A stretch of DNA of 55,254 nt, taken from positions 1 through 55,254 of the forward strand of contig NZ_JAOQJF010000022.1 of assembly GCF_025567195.1 (NCBI RefSeq), read 5' to 3'. The DNA is from Alitiscatomonas aceti. GTDB lineage: Bacteria > Bacillota > Clostridia > Lachnospirales > Lachnospiraceae. Positions 35,479 to 43,918 of this stretch are shown in pieces (the stretch's first letter is position 1; each line of letters begins with the position of its first letter). The notes beneath the pieces were generated by a model. It saw nothing but the letters and a program-made list of their open reading frames with translations. It ran no database searches and was not told the DNA's origin. The translations under genes were made by a program, and so were the position numbers.

Positions 35479-35850
35479 ATGAAGTCTATTTTTGAAGAAA
35501 TGGGCGGCACATATACGAAGGTTGGCGATTACTATATCCCCGACCTTGCGCTGCCGGAGACCGAGGAATATCAGATCGGTAAGTATGGCCGTATGCGCCG
35601 CCGCTACTTGAAAGAGCATCGTCCCGTCCTTTATGCACACTACCTAACAAGCTGCACCCTGCATGAACATCTTGCAGAGATAGACAAATCCTGCAATCAG
35701 CGTATGGAGATCATGTGCGAAGCTATGGCACGACTGGAAGGTGTGACCGAGGCACTTAAAGCTACCGATCAAATGGAATGGGTACGGCGCATGAACAACA
35801 TTCATAACCGTGCAGAGGAAATTGTTCTGACGGAGCTTGTATATTGCTAA
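35479..35850 (+). CDS. TnpV family transposon protein
   Basis: 123 residues from ATG 35479, seven bases after GGGAG; the ATG at 35473 is too close to the ribosome site. The sequence MGGTYTKVGDYYIPDLALPE followed by GKYGRMRRRYLKEHR and VLYAHYLTSCTLHEHLAEID is the TnpV pattern known from Tn4451-type elements. Its function is not established. It is the first gene inside the left end. Confidence 0.85.
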   Translation: MKSIFEEMGGTYTKVGDYYIPDLALPETEEYQIGKYGRMRRRYLKEHRPVLYAHYLTSCTLHEHLAEIDKSCNQRMEIMCEAMARLEGVTEALKATDQMEWVRRMNNIHNRAEEIVLTELVYC

Positions 35851-35857
35851 ACACATG

Positions 35858-35899
35858 TTAGCCCCGCATCAGCATGAATGAACGCTGGTGTGGGGCTAA
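35858..35899. terminator. Bidirectional terminator between tnpV and the AlbA_2 gene
   Basis: TTAGCCCC (35858-35865) pairs with GGGGCTAA (35892-35899), and CATCAGC with GCTGGTG inside. It separates convergent genes. Confidence 0.75.
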
Positions 35900-35910
35900 T
35901 TCTGTATCAC

Positions 35911-37278
35911 TTAGCTCTTTATATTCCAGTAGCCTTTTCGGTCAGACCCGATGCGCTCGATGATTCCTTTTTCCTTCAGCTCCTTCAGACGCTGAGAAAC
36001 TGTTTTTCTGCTGATAGATAGCTTATCTGCTATGGTGGTAGATGTGTATGCAGGATCTTCGGAAATCAGGGCCAGAATTTGCATGGATTTTTCATCCAAG
36101 GTTTCTGTTACCTTTTCTGTTACCTTTTCTGTTACCTTTTCTGTCACCTTGTAGGTGGCAGATCGAATAACCCGATCCTCTGACGCTGTAAACTGAATCA
36201 TAATATCGCCGGGATGCACGGTGTACGCAGGAAGCGGGCTTCCATCTTCCTTGCAAGCCTGACAGATTTTCTCAATACCACGTCCCCAGCTCTCGATGAA
36301 GCCGGCCAAATAATACACATTCGCAATCGCCGTGTTGTAAGGGCGGGATGCGTGTTTGGACATCAGGCTGTCTGCCGTCCAGTTGTCTGGAAGCCTACCA
36401 CAGTTAGCGATATACAGCTTATCCTCATACACGCTGATCTGAATCGGAACGCCGCTTTCATATTGCTTGTGGCATAGAGCGTTAAGAAGGGCTTCACGCA
36501 GGGCAGCGTCGGGAACAAAATAACGCTCAATGCGCTGCATCCCTTCGTAAGTGATTTTCGCTTTCATATATTTCAGATGGATGACTTCAATGATCTTGTC
36601 AATCTGTTCCAACAAGGAGCCGTGAATTTCATCCTGATAACGGAGATCGGCATCATTCTCGAAAAAGCCGATTTTTGTGTATGCGCCCAGCTGCCAGCGG
36701 TCAGGGTCTTTGCAGAACAGCAGCATCGCTGCGTTGGTATAATACCCGGCATTGGTCAGACGCAGCTTTTCCATTAAATCCGCTTTGTCCTCGTCTAAAA
36801 CGCTTTGGTCGATCCGGCCCTTCTTGGCGGCAAGGGTCTTGAATCTCTTGACCAACTCATCATCAATATCATCCAACGTAAATCCCGGCAAGGGCATATT
36901 ATCCCACGAAGCACCACGTTTGCGTAGAATGAAGCTCTCCAGTTCTGGGCCAGAAAGGGTCTGCATGGTGCTGCCGCTTCTATAATAATAGACACCTTTG
37001 CAGTTTATGGCAACGGGATATGGTGGAACAACGATTTCCAGATATTCTTTCCCGTCACGCTCCAGCTGATTGACATCCACCACGATGCTCATGGCATTTC
37101 GGATTTTGTTTGGAACATCCTCCAGCAGCTTGCGGATATTGGGCAGGCCGATAACTTTTCCATCATCGTCACAGCCAATATAAATCTTGCCGCCCTGTGC
37201 ATTGGCGAAGCCGCAAATCCATTCCAGATAGTCATCCTTCCACTTAGCTTTCCATTCTATGTTCTGATTTTCAGGCAT
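35911..37278 (-). CDS. AlbA_2 (Schlafen-like) domain ATP-binding regulator
   Basis: 455 residues from ATG 37278, which overlaps the preceding gene's stop by 8 bases; longer starts would overlap it by up to 80. Order of domains: AlbA_2 (about 5-130, with EWICGFANAQGGKIYIGCDD), a GHKL-like HATPase_c_4 region (about 240-345, AALREALLNALCHKQYE), a linker of four KVTE units, and a winged helix (STTIADKLSISRKTVSQRL). Such proteins are usually called RecG-like transcriptional regulators or, in defence contexts, Schlafen-like. It is the last gene of a three-gene minus-strand set. Confidence 0.8.
   Translation of the reverse strand: MPENQNIEWKAKWKDDYLEWICGFANAQGGKIYIGCDDDGKVIGLPNIRKLLEDVPNKIRNAMSIVVDVNQLERDGKEYLEIVVPPYPVAINCKGVYYYRSGSTMQTLSGPELESFILRKRGASWDNMPLPGFTLDDIDDELVKRFKTLAAKKGRIDQSVLDEDKADLMEKLRLTNAGYYTNAAMLLFCKDPDRWQLGAYTKIGFFENDADLRYQDEIHGSLLEQIDKIIEVIHLKYMKAKITYEGMQRIERYFVPDAALREALLNALCHKQYESGVPIQISVYEDKLYIANCGRLPDNWTADSLMSKHASRPYNTAIANVYYLAGFIESWGRGIEKICQACKEDGSPLPAYTVHPGDIMIQFTASEDRVIRSATYKVTEKVTEKVTEKVTETLDEKSMQILALISEDPAYTSTTIADKLSISRKTVSQRLKELKEKGIIERIGSDRKGYWNIKS
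36103..36150 (-). repeat. 12-bp coding tandem repeat (four units, KVTE)
   Basis: The unit GTTACCTTTTCT on the plus strand repeats four times with one change in the last copy and encodes KVTE repeats in the AlbA_2 protein between the ATPase-like region and the winged helix. Near-identical units allow copy number change in steps of four residues without a frameshift. Confidence 0.85.
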
Positions 37279-38197
37279 TATTATCACCATCCTCTGATTT
37301 ATTCTTTCCCCGGCTCTTATAAACATTATACTGATTTTTACACCTTGCACTGCAAAAAGCGGAGTTAGCCCGGTTACTCAGGAACACTTTCTGACACTGC
37401 TTGCACATCCGCAACGGCTTTGTGCTGTCCACCAGCATGAAGCTGAACATCATCTGAATCCCCAACAGCAGGGAATGGAAATCCCAATAGATCGTTGGCC
37501 TATCCAACAGCTCTATATGATAGGTGGGTGCAATGCCGCCAAATGCAGCCATAGACTTACGCAGCATATTCCGGCTTTCTTCCTCCATGGAATCATAGTC
37601 ATTATAATAGAAGAAAGAGGTCAGCATATTAAATGCCCAATCCTTGAGTTGCTGTGCCACCCAATCGTAAGGCTCTGCATACGCCCGCTGGAAGCTCATG
37701 GTCTTTGCCATCGGCTCGTCCATAAAGGTCATGGTCAGTGCAATCATTGCCCGGTCGCTGGACACATTCCAACTGGATTCCACACCGTTCTTGACCACAT
37801 CCAGCTTATCAAAGGGGTAAAACAGGGACAGATACTTCTCCGTCTCCATCGTTTCTTCCTTGATAAAATGGTTCTTTGGCAGATATACCGCCTCATAATC
37901 CATAAAGGACGGCGTGGTGGGCAGGGCCGTCATCAGGCCCAGCAGCCCATAGTGGGTAATAAATTCCAAGATTGCCTTTTCTACCTCTGGCTCAGAGCTT
38001 TTCTTGCCGTTCATCATCAGCATCCCCACATTCAGAGCATCCAGCACAATGTCCGGGGCTTCCTTGAGTGGGTTATAGACATCCGGCCTGGCATCCTTTG
38101 CCGGGGTGATGTATTTCTTCCCGTCCTTGCCTGTTTTGATTTCATAGCGTTCATACCGCACCCAATGGGAACGGGATTGCTCAAAAAATGTATTCAT
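37271..38197 (-). CDS. DUF6076-like protein with C-terminal zinc finger
   Basis: 308 residues. A CGNR-like zinc motif near the C-terminus has CKQCQKVFLSNRANSAFCSA followed by RCKNQY, four cysteines that could hold one zinc. The rest is alpha-helical without a known fold visible by eye; from memory it resembles DUF6076 proteins of clostridial mobile elements. AAGGAAGGA lies eight bases before the ATG. It overlaps the AlbA_2 gene and follows the sigma-like gene by 47 bases. Confidence 0.65.
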   Translation of the reverse strand: MNTFFEQSRSHWVRYERYEIKTGKDGKKYITPAKDARPDVYNPLKEAPDIVLDALNVGMLMMNGKKSSEPEVEKAILEFITHYGLLGLMTALPTTPSFMDYEAVYLPKNHFIKEETMETEKYLSLFYPFDKLDVVKNGVESSWNVSSDRAMIALTMTFMDEPMAKTMSFQRAYAEPYDWVAQQLKDWAFNMLTSFFYYNDYDSMEEESRNMLRKSMAAFGGIAPTYHIELLDRPTIYWDFHSLLLGIQMMFSFMLVDSTKPLRMCKQCQKVFLSNRANSAFCSARCKNQYNVYKSRGKNKSEDGDNNA

Positions 38198-38244
38198 AAC
38201 GCAAATCCTTCCTTTCGGTCATCTGCTTATCAAATTCAATCAGA

Positions 38245-39123
38245 TCATTCGCTGTCCTTGCTGCTGCCAAGGGCAGCTTTCTTTTTCCTCGGCTTTGATT
38301 TGTTCTCCCGGAGGATAACGGCGTCCTTGCCATAGGCTTTCAGCAAAAGCCCATATTCCTCTAAGAACTGCCGTTCCCGCAGCGTTAGGCTTCCACAGTC
38401 GTTCTGTTTTTCCAAAAGGTAATCATAAACCGCTCTTTGCAGCTTCTTGTGGATATTCTTTCGGAGCTTTCTAATGTTTCGGTCTGTCTGTCCCCGTATC
38501 ATACCCACCTGTATGGTGCTGTACTGCCGGATGGACAGGTAATACAGCACTTCCTTCTGATCAATGGTAAGGCTGCGTATCAGCTCAGAAATAAATGAGC
38601 TTGCAACCAACTCATGCAGTTCATAGGGGCAAGAAAAAATGATATCCAGAAAATTGCCGCTGGCAAGCTGGCGGTATCGTGGCAGATTCAAATACAGCGG
38701 AATCATCTTCGGATTGGGAACTGCCATGTATTCTAACGGAACATCTCCCCGGAGATTTTCATGGTCACGCTCCCGTCGTTCCCGATTCCGATCCAACCTG
38801 TCCCATTCGCTGACAACGTATCGAAAGTCGTCCTCTGTTCTTGCAGCATCCTCCAGCCGTGCCAACGCCTCTGCCCGTATCTGGCGCTTTAAGCGTTTTT
38901 CGCTGACAGGAGCAGCTTCTTCCTCTTCGTCCTCCAGTTCTACGGTGTAGTCCCTTGGGTTTTCGTCCTGCTCCAGCTCTCTTTCCAGCTCTAAGGCTCG
39001 TTCTTCGGAGAGGATTTCCTCTAACTGCTCGTTTTGTATCGTCAGATCGGAGGCTTCATCCCATTCGGTTAGGTCATCACCGTCATCCGGGAACAGGAGA
39101 AATGTTCTATTTTCATCTGTCAT
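38245..39123 (-). CDS. Sigma-70 region 4-like helix-turn-helix protein
   Basis: 292 residues from ATG 39123 with GGAGGTGA upstream. The N-terminal third is very acidic (DDGDDLTEWDEASDL, EDEEEEAAP). The middle has SLTIDQKEVLYYLSIRQYST and QTDRNIRKLRKNIHKKLQ, which read like the region 4 helix-turn-helix of sigma factors. The tail is rich in lysine (KSKPRKKKAALG). It could be a transcription regulator of the cassette. It heads a three-gene minus-strand series divergent from tnpW and the recombinase. Confidence 0.6.
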   Translation of the reverse strand: MTDENRTFLLFPDDGDDLTEWDEASDLTIQNEQLEEILSEERALELERELEQDENPRDYTVELEDEEEEAAPVSEKRLKRQIRAEALARLEDAARTEDDFRYVVSEWDRLDRNRERRERDHENLRGDVPLEYMAVPNPKMIPLYLNLPRYRQLASGNFLDIIFSCPYELHELVASSFISELIRSLTIDQKEVLYYLSIRQYSTIQVGMIRGQTDRNIRKLRKNIHKKLQRAVYDYLLEKQNDCGSLTLRERQFLEEYGLLLKAYGKDAVILRENKSKPRKKKAALGSSKDSE

Positions 39124-39373
39124 GACCTCACCTCCGAAAATTTTTTGAATTTCTTTCAAAAACAGTTCCGATTTACACCCCGGATTTCTCCTATTAGTGA
39201 GAGGGTAATCTGATAAGCGGTTATTTAGGTTACTTTTTCAACCCGTATCAAGAGAAAGGAGGACGCAAGTTGCGGTAGCTTTATGAAACATGACACAAGA
39301 TGCCACCGACTTACATCAGTCGGAACCACCATTAGTATATCAAACGAACATGAATTTTTCAAGGAGGAACGCT
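39124..39373. other. Divergent regulatory region of the cassette and tnpW
   Basis: 250 bases between the minus-strand cassette and tnpW. It holds a small hairpin CCGACT/AGTCGG (39307-39324) and a ribosome site GGAGGACGC without a convincing following frame. Promoters for both directions must lie here but no consensus pair was clear. Confidence 0.5.
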
Positions 39374-39583
39374 ATGGATAAAAACAAACAGGCACAGTAT
39401 ATGATAAGACGTATTGGCGGCACCACCTACAAGGTGAGAGTCGCTTTCAGTGAAAGTGGGAAAGAGACAATGGAGGATAAAATTTTACGAATGATACGCA
39501 ACGAAGTAGTTACAAACGACGGAACTTGTGATATAATTGGTGTACCACAAATGAGCCGTCAGTCTGAAAGGAGCGCATCATGA
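39374..39583 (+). CDS. TnpW family transposon protein
   Basis: 69 residues from ATG 39374, preceded by AAGGAGG. MIRRIGGTTYKVRVAFSESG followed by ETMEDKILRMIRNE matches the TnpW family found upstream of TnpX recombinases in Tn4451-like elements. An upstream in-frame ATG (39290) lacks a ribosome site. Its stop overlaps the recombinase start by four bases, so the two are coupled. Confidence 0.85.
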   Translation: MDKNKQAQYMIRRIGGTTYKVRVAFSESGKETMEDKILRMIRNEVVTNDGTCDIIGVPQMSRQSERSAS

Positions 39584-41628
39584 GCATCATTCAGACTGAG
39601 GACAAGATCACCGCCTTATACGAACGACTTTCCCGTGACGATGACCAGATTGGGGATAGCAACTCCATTGTGAATCAAAAGAAATACTTGGAGGGCTATT
39701 GCGCACAGCAGGGGTACACAAACTTTGCCCATTACACGGACGACGGATTCTCAGGCGGCACATTTGAAAGACCGGCATGGAAAAAGCTGGTGGCAGACAT
39801 TGAAGCTGGCAAGGTGGCTCGTGTGATCGTAAAGGATATGTCCCGAATCGGACGTGACTACTTGCAGACCGGCTTTTACACGGAGGTTATGTTCCGTCAG
39901 CATGGCATTCATTTTATTGCCATCGCCAACAGCGTGGACAGCAACGACCAGAACAGCAATGAATTTGCTCCGTTCCTCAACATCATGAACGAGTGGTACT
40001 TGCGTGATCTGAGCCGCAAGCAGAAAACCGCTATCCGTGTGAAGGGGGAATCAGGCAAGCCTACCACCAACAGTGCCATCTACGGCTATAAGAAAGACCC
40101 GAACGACAAGCACCATTGGTTGATTGACGAGGAGGCCGCCGCCGTTGTGCGGCGCATCTTCCGTCTGACCATCGAGGGAAAAGGCCCCTATGACATTGCC
40201 AGAATCCTTTTTGAAGATAAGGTAGAAGCTCCGGCGGTCTATTTTGCAAGGAAAGGCATTGGCGTTTGGAAAAGTAAGACCGAGTTCGCATATCCTTATA
40301 ACTGGAGCGGCTATATTGTGGGGCAGATATTGTCTAAGCCTGAGTATATGGGGCATACGGTCAATTTCCGTTCCCACAAGCTGTCATATAAGGACAAGAC
40401 CTCTATTCCTAATCCCAAGGAGGACTGGCTGATCTTCGAGAACACCCATGAGGCCATTATCGAGCCGGAAACATGGGAGCTTGCTCAGCAACTGCGGAAA
40501 ACGCCACGGCGTATTGATACCATAGGCGAAGCCAATCCCCTGACCGGGCTTTTATACTGTGCGGACTGCGGCGCAAAGATGTATAATCATCGTTCCAGAG
40601 GCGGTACAGAAGGCACTCCGTATCCGTCGGATTTCTTTGACTGCTCCTCTTATACACTGGCACATCAGAAGCATGGAAAGGACTGCTGCGGGCACTATAT
40701 TACCACTAAGTCGCTGCGTATCCTTATTTTAGAGACAATCCGCACTGTCAGCCAGCTTGCCATAGCAGATCGGGAAAAATTCACCGAGAAGATACGAGCC
40801 GCTTCACAGGTCAGGCAGGTGGAGGCGGCCAAAGATGCCAAACGAAAGCTGAACAAAGACCGTAAGCGCCACAGTGAGCTGGATACGATCATTAAAAAGC
40901 TCTATGAATCCTTTGCCGTAGGCCGAATTTCTGAGGAACGCTTTGACAGCCTGCTTGCTGAGTACGAAGTCGAACAGAAAAACCTTTCCGCACAGATTGC
41001 AGAAACGGAGGAAAGCCTGACGAGCTATGAGGAAGATACTGCCCGTGTAGAGCAGTTCCTTGCTTTGGCAGAAAAGTACACCGATTTCTCCGAGCTGACT
41101 ACACCGATGATCAATGAATTTATTGATAAAATCATCGTTCATGCCCCGGAGCGCATCGACGGGGACAGAACGCAGGAGGTAGAAATCTTCCTGAAATTCA
41201 TCGGAAAGTTTGAACTTCCTGCCCCGGAGCTGACAGCAGAGGAAATCAAGCGGCAGGAGCAGCTACGCCAGCATCGCATCAAAAGCCGGGAGCGCTATCA
41301 GTTGATTAAGGCCGGGAAGCACACCGTTGGGCAGCCTTTTCAGCTAACCTGTAAGTGCTGCGGTCAGGGATTTGAATCCAAAAGCTCGGCTGCTATGTTC
41401 TGCGGACCGAATTGCCGGGCGAAGTTCTACCGGCAGGAAGCGGCAGAAAACAGGCGGCGTGACTGCACTTGTGAAAACTGCGGTAAGACCTTTTCCACCA
41501 CAAGAAGCAATGTCAAGTATTGCAGTGATGAGTGCCGATATGAGGGGCATATCAAAGGCCAGCGGGTTCGCAATGCAGCGAACAGGAAGGAAAAACTGGC
41601 AGCGGAGACAGTTACCTCTCCGGCTTAA
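39580..41628 (+). CDS. Large serine recombinase (TnpX/TndX-like) of the IME
   Basis: 682 residues. Catalytic domain 1-150: nucleophile Ser18 in TALYERLSRDDDQIGDS, then DDGFSGGTFERPAWKKL and VKDMSRIGRDYLQTG. The recombinase domain (about 160-290) and zinc ribbon (LLYCADCGAKMYNHR, later GKDCCGHY) follow, then a coiled coil (about 395-480). Unusually, the C-terminus has two extra cysteine clusters, CKCCGQGF...CGPNC and CTCENCGKTF...CSDEC. This enzyme should act at the AGATG ends and CA core. Its own NSIVNQK motif corresponds to the site where the same element cut the host recombinase. Confidence 0.95.
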   Translation: MSIIQTEDKITALYERLSRDDDQIGDSNSIVNQKKYLEGYCAQQGYTNFAHYTDDGFSGGTFERPAWKKLVADIEAGKVARVIVKDMSRIGRDYLQTGFYTEVMFRQHGIHFIAIANSVDSNDQNSNEFAPFLNIMNEWYLRDLSRKQKTAIRVKGESGKPTTNSAIYGYKKDPNDKHHWLIDEEAAAVVRRIFRLTIEGKGPYDIARILFEDKVEAPAVYFARKGIGVWKSKTEFAYPYNWSGYIVGQILSKPEYMGHTVNFRSHKLSYKDKTSIPNPKEDWLIFENTHEAIIEPETWELAQQLRKTPRRIDTIGEANPLTGLLYCADCGAKMYNHRSRGGTEGTPYPSDFFDCSSYTLAHQKHGKDCCGHYITTKSLRILILETIRTVSQLAIADREKFTEKIRAASQVRQVEAAKDAKRKLNKDRKRHSELDTIIKKLYESFAVGRISEERFDSLLAEYEVEQKNLSAQIAETEESLTSYEEDTARVEQFLALAEKYTDFSELTTPMINEFIDKIIVHAPERIDGDRTQEVEIFLKFIGKFELPAPELTAEEIKRQEQLRQHRIKSRERYQLIKAGKHTVGQPFQLTCKCCGQGFESKSSAAMFCGPNCRAKFYRQEAAENRRRDCTCENCGKTFSTTRSNVKYCSDECRYEGHIKGQRVRNAANRKEKLAAETVTSPA

Positions 41629-41657
41629 TATTTCCAATAAAACAATAAATTTTGAGG

Positions 41658-41694
41658 AAGCGGTTTGCCTTATATCAGGGCAAGCCGCTTTTTC
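41658..41694 (+). terminator. Terminator after the recombinase
   Basis: AAGCGG (41658-41663) with TTGCC pairs with GGCAA and CCGCTT (41685-41690), one bulge, followed by TTTT. Confidence 0.8.
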
Positions 41695-41711
41695 TACGCA
41701 AAGGAGGACAC

Positions 41712-42347
41712 ATGAATTTATTCGAAACCGTAAAAAACAACGTCAGCCTGCGGGAAGCGGCACAGGCGTATGGCCTTGAGGTCAACCGGCACGGCAAGGC
41801 GCTCTGCCCCTTTCACAATGACAGACACCCCAGCTTGTATGTGGCAAACGACCATTATTATTGCTTTACCTGCGGAGAGCATGGAGATGTCATTGACTTC
41901 ACTGCAAGGTTGTTTGATCTCAAGCCCTACGACGCAGCCATGAAGCTGGTGATAGACTTTCATCTTGACCCGGACAAGCCGCCCAGCGCAGCGGCACTCA
42001 ATGCAAAGCGTATCCGAACAGAAGCACAGAAGCTCAAAGAAAACGAGCGTCTGTGCTTTTCTGTTTTATCGGACTATTACCGTTGCTTGGAGGAATGGAA
42101 AGCATACTATGCGCCGCAAACGCCGGATGAGCCAGTCCATGATTTATTCGTGGAAGCCTGCCACAAGCTCAGTCAGATTGAATATGAACTGAACATTCTC
42201 ACCTTTGGTGACAGCTATGAGCGTCGGGAAATTGTACAGGACTGGATGACGGATGGTGAAATCATAGCACTAAAGGAGCGTCTGGAACAACTGCGAAAGG
42301 AGGAAACCTATGGACGAATTGAATACCCCAATGGTTATGCCGCCTGA
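41712..42347 (+). CDS. CHC2 zinc finger primase-like protein
   Basis: 211 residues from ATG 41712, with AAAGGAGG before it. The CHC2-type zinc finger has ligands C32, H35, C51 and C54 (LCPFHNDRHPSLYV, YYCFTCGEHGDVIDF), as in DnaG N-terminal domains. There is no TOPRIM catalytic core in the remaining 150 residues, so it may deliver DNA-binding function to the helicase next door or prime with a partner. The next gene overlaps it by 38 bases. Confidence 0.85.
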   Translation: MNLFETVKNNVSLREAAQAYGLEVNRHGKALCPFHNDRHPSLYVANDHYYCFTCGEHGDVIDFTARLFDLKPYDAAMKLVIDFHLDPDKPPSAAALNAKRIRTEAQKLKENERLCFSVLSDYYRCLEEWKAYYAPQTPDEPVHDLFVEACHKLSQIEYELNILTFGDSYERREIVQDWMTDGEIIALKERLEQLRKEETYGRIEYPNGYAA

Positions 42348-43635
42348 AGAAAGCATTCCCGATTGGTATGATGGAAAACGCATCAACGAAGTGCTGTTTT
42401 GTCAGCAGTTCTTAAAAAAGCATCCCATGAAATGTGTCAGAGGAAGGCTGTTCACAGTGGATGGACTGATTGAGGACGAGGCGCAAATCGGCAATCTCAT
42501 TCTGGAGGAGATCTCCGGCTGTCTGACCTCCGGGCTTTCCAAGGTGGTGGCAAATCTGCTGGCCAGTATCAAGCTGCAAGCCTATTCGCCGCCCCTGCCC
42601 ATCGAGACTGACCGTATCCATGTGGCAAACGGGACACTCTTTCTGGATGGGCGTTTCACCGAGGACAAAAGCTATTGCAACAACCGTCTGAGTGTGGCCT
42701 ATCTCCCCGATGCACCGCCGCCTGTGCGCTGGCTGCAATTTTTATCCGAGCTGCTTGTCCCGGAGGACATTCCCACCTTGCAGGAGTATATGGGCTACTG
42801 CCTATTGCCTACCACAAAGGGGCAGAAAATGCTCCTGATGATTGGTAAGGGCGGCGAAGGAAAGAGTCGAATCGGACTTGTAATGCGCTCCATGCTGGGA
42901 GATAACATGAATACCACCAGCATCCAGAAGGTAGAGAACAACCGTTTCAGCCGTGCAGACCTGGAAAACAAGCTGCTGATGGTGGATGACGATATGGATA
43001 TGAGTGCCCTGCCCAAGACCAACTATATCAAATCCATCGTGACCTCAGAGTGCAAGATGGATATGGAACGCAAGGGTGTTCAAAGCTATCAGAGCCAGCT
43101 TTATGTCCGCTTTCTTTGCTTCGGCAACGGCGCTTTAACCGCTTTGCACGACAAGTCAGACGGCTTCTTCCGCAGGCAGATCGTGTTGACCACCAAGGAC
43201 AGGCCAGCAGGACGAGCCGATGATCCATTTCTGGTGGATAAGCTGACACAGGAGCGTGAGGGCATCTTTTTGTGGTGTCTGGAGGGTCTGCGGCGGTTGA
43301 TTGGGAACGAGTATCAGTTCACCATCAGCGATAGAGCCAAAGAAAATATGGAGACAGTAAAGCGCAGCAGCAACAATGTGATCGAGTTTTTGCAATCCGA
43401 GGGCTATATCCGCTTTAAGGCCGACAGCGAAGCCAGCTCCAAGGCTATCTATGAAGCCTATCTCCGCTGGTGCGAGGACAACGCACAAAAGCCTATGTCA
43501 GCAAATCGTATCAGCTCAGAGCTGGCCCAGAATGAACGGCTTTATAATGTGGAGGCTACCAACAATGTGTACGCAGCCGGAAAGCGGGTGCGTGGATTTA
43601 TCGGAGTGGAGGCGATGAACTTGCTTCCTTATTAA
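42310..43635 (+). CDS. P4-type primase/helicase, D5-like ATPase
   Basis: 441 residues. Walker A is GKGGEGKS (179-186), Walker B LLMVDDDMD (about 218-226), and a typical sensor segment FGNGALTALHDKSDGFFRRQ follows. These belong to the superfamily 3 helicases found with phage and plasmid primases. The C-terminal helical region (about 350-420, SKAIYEAYLRWCEDNAQKP) matches primase C-terminal winged helix. It should unwind the excised IME circle. Confidence 0.88.
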   Translation: MDELNTPMVMPPEESIPDWYDGKRINEVLFCQQFLKKHPMKCVRGRLFTVDGLIEDEAQIGNLILEEISGCLTSGLSKVVANLLASIKLQAYSPPLPIETDRIHVANGTLFLDGRFTEDKSYCNNRLSVAYLPDAPPPVRWLQFLSELLVPEDIPTLQEYMGYCLLPTTKGQKMLLMIGKGGEGKSRIGLVMRSMLGDNMNTTSIQKVENNRFSRADLENKLLMVDDDMDMSALPKTNYIKSIVTSECKMDMERKGVQSYQSQLYVRFLCFGNGALTALHDKSDGFFRRQIVLTTKDRPAGRADDPFLVDKLTQEREGIFLWCLEGLRRLIGNEYQFTISDRAKENMETVKRSSNNVIEFLQSEGYIRFKADSEASSKAIYEAYLRWCEDNAQKPMSANRISSELAQNERLYNVEATNNVYAAGKRVRGFIGVEAMNLLPY

Positions 43636-43659
43636 ATATGAGAACTGGACTTCAAAACT

Positions 43660-43872
43660 GCCGTACATGCCGTACACGATGTACGGCAGTTCTCAACTCC
43701 GTTTTCAAAAAGCTATTTTACCGCAAAATCAGCGTTCTTTATGTGCAATGTGCTGCGATTACCGCATTTTCTTGCGGTATAAACAGCGATTTGACAAAGC
43801 AAACGCAAAATCCAAAGACCAATCGGTGTACAGCGGCGTACAGCACTGGCGTTTACCGTACAGAGCCGTACA
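43660..43872 (+). repeat. parC-like centromere iterons for ParR
   Basis: Seven copies of an 8-base motif close to GCCGTACA: 43660, 43669 and inverted at 43680, then 43825, 43835, 43855 and 43865. Within the second group the spacings are 10, 20 and 10 bases, one helical turn apart. They lie directly upstream of parM-parR, where type II plasmids have their centromere-operator. A small hairpin at 43760-43777 separates the groups. Confidence 0.75.
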
Positions 43873-43891
43873 CAAACAATCTATTTTCAAG

Positions 43892-43912
43892 GCCGCACAG
43901 CGGCAGAAAGGA
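43892..43912 (+). promoter_or_regulatory. Hairpin-ribosome-site module upstream of parM
   Basis: GCCGC ACA GCGGC followed by AGAAAGGA. The same 20-base module, with one base changed, recurs at 45377 before the DUF3847 gene. It places a short hairpin just before each ribosome site. Confidence 0.55.
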
Positions 43913-43918
43913 CAAACT

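Noticed and set aside
36103..36150. CRISPR-like repeat
   Set aside because: The units are 12 bases without spacers and are in frame within a gene.
43667..43918. N-terminal extension of ParM
   Set aside because: It reads through the iteron array and has no actin-fold similarity; ATG 43919 has a ribosome site.
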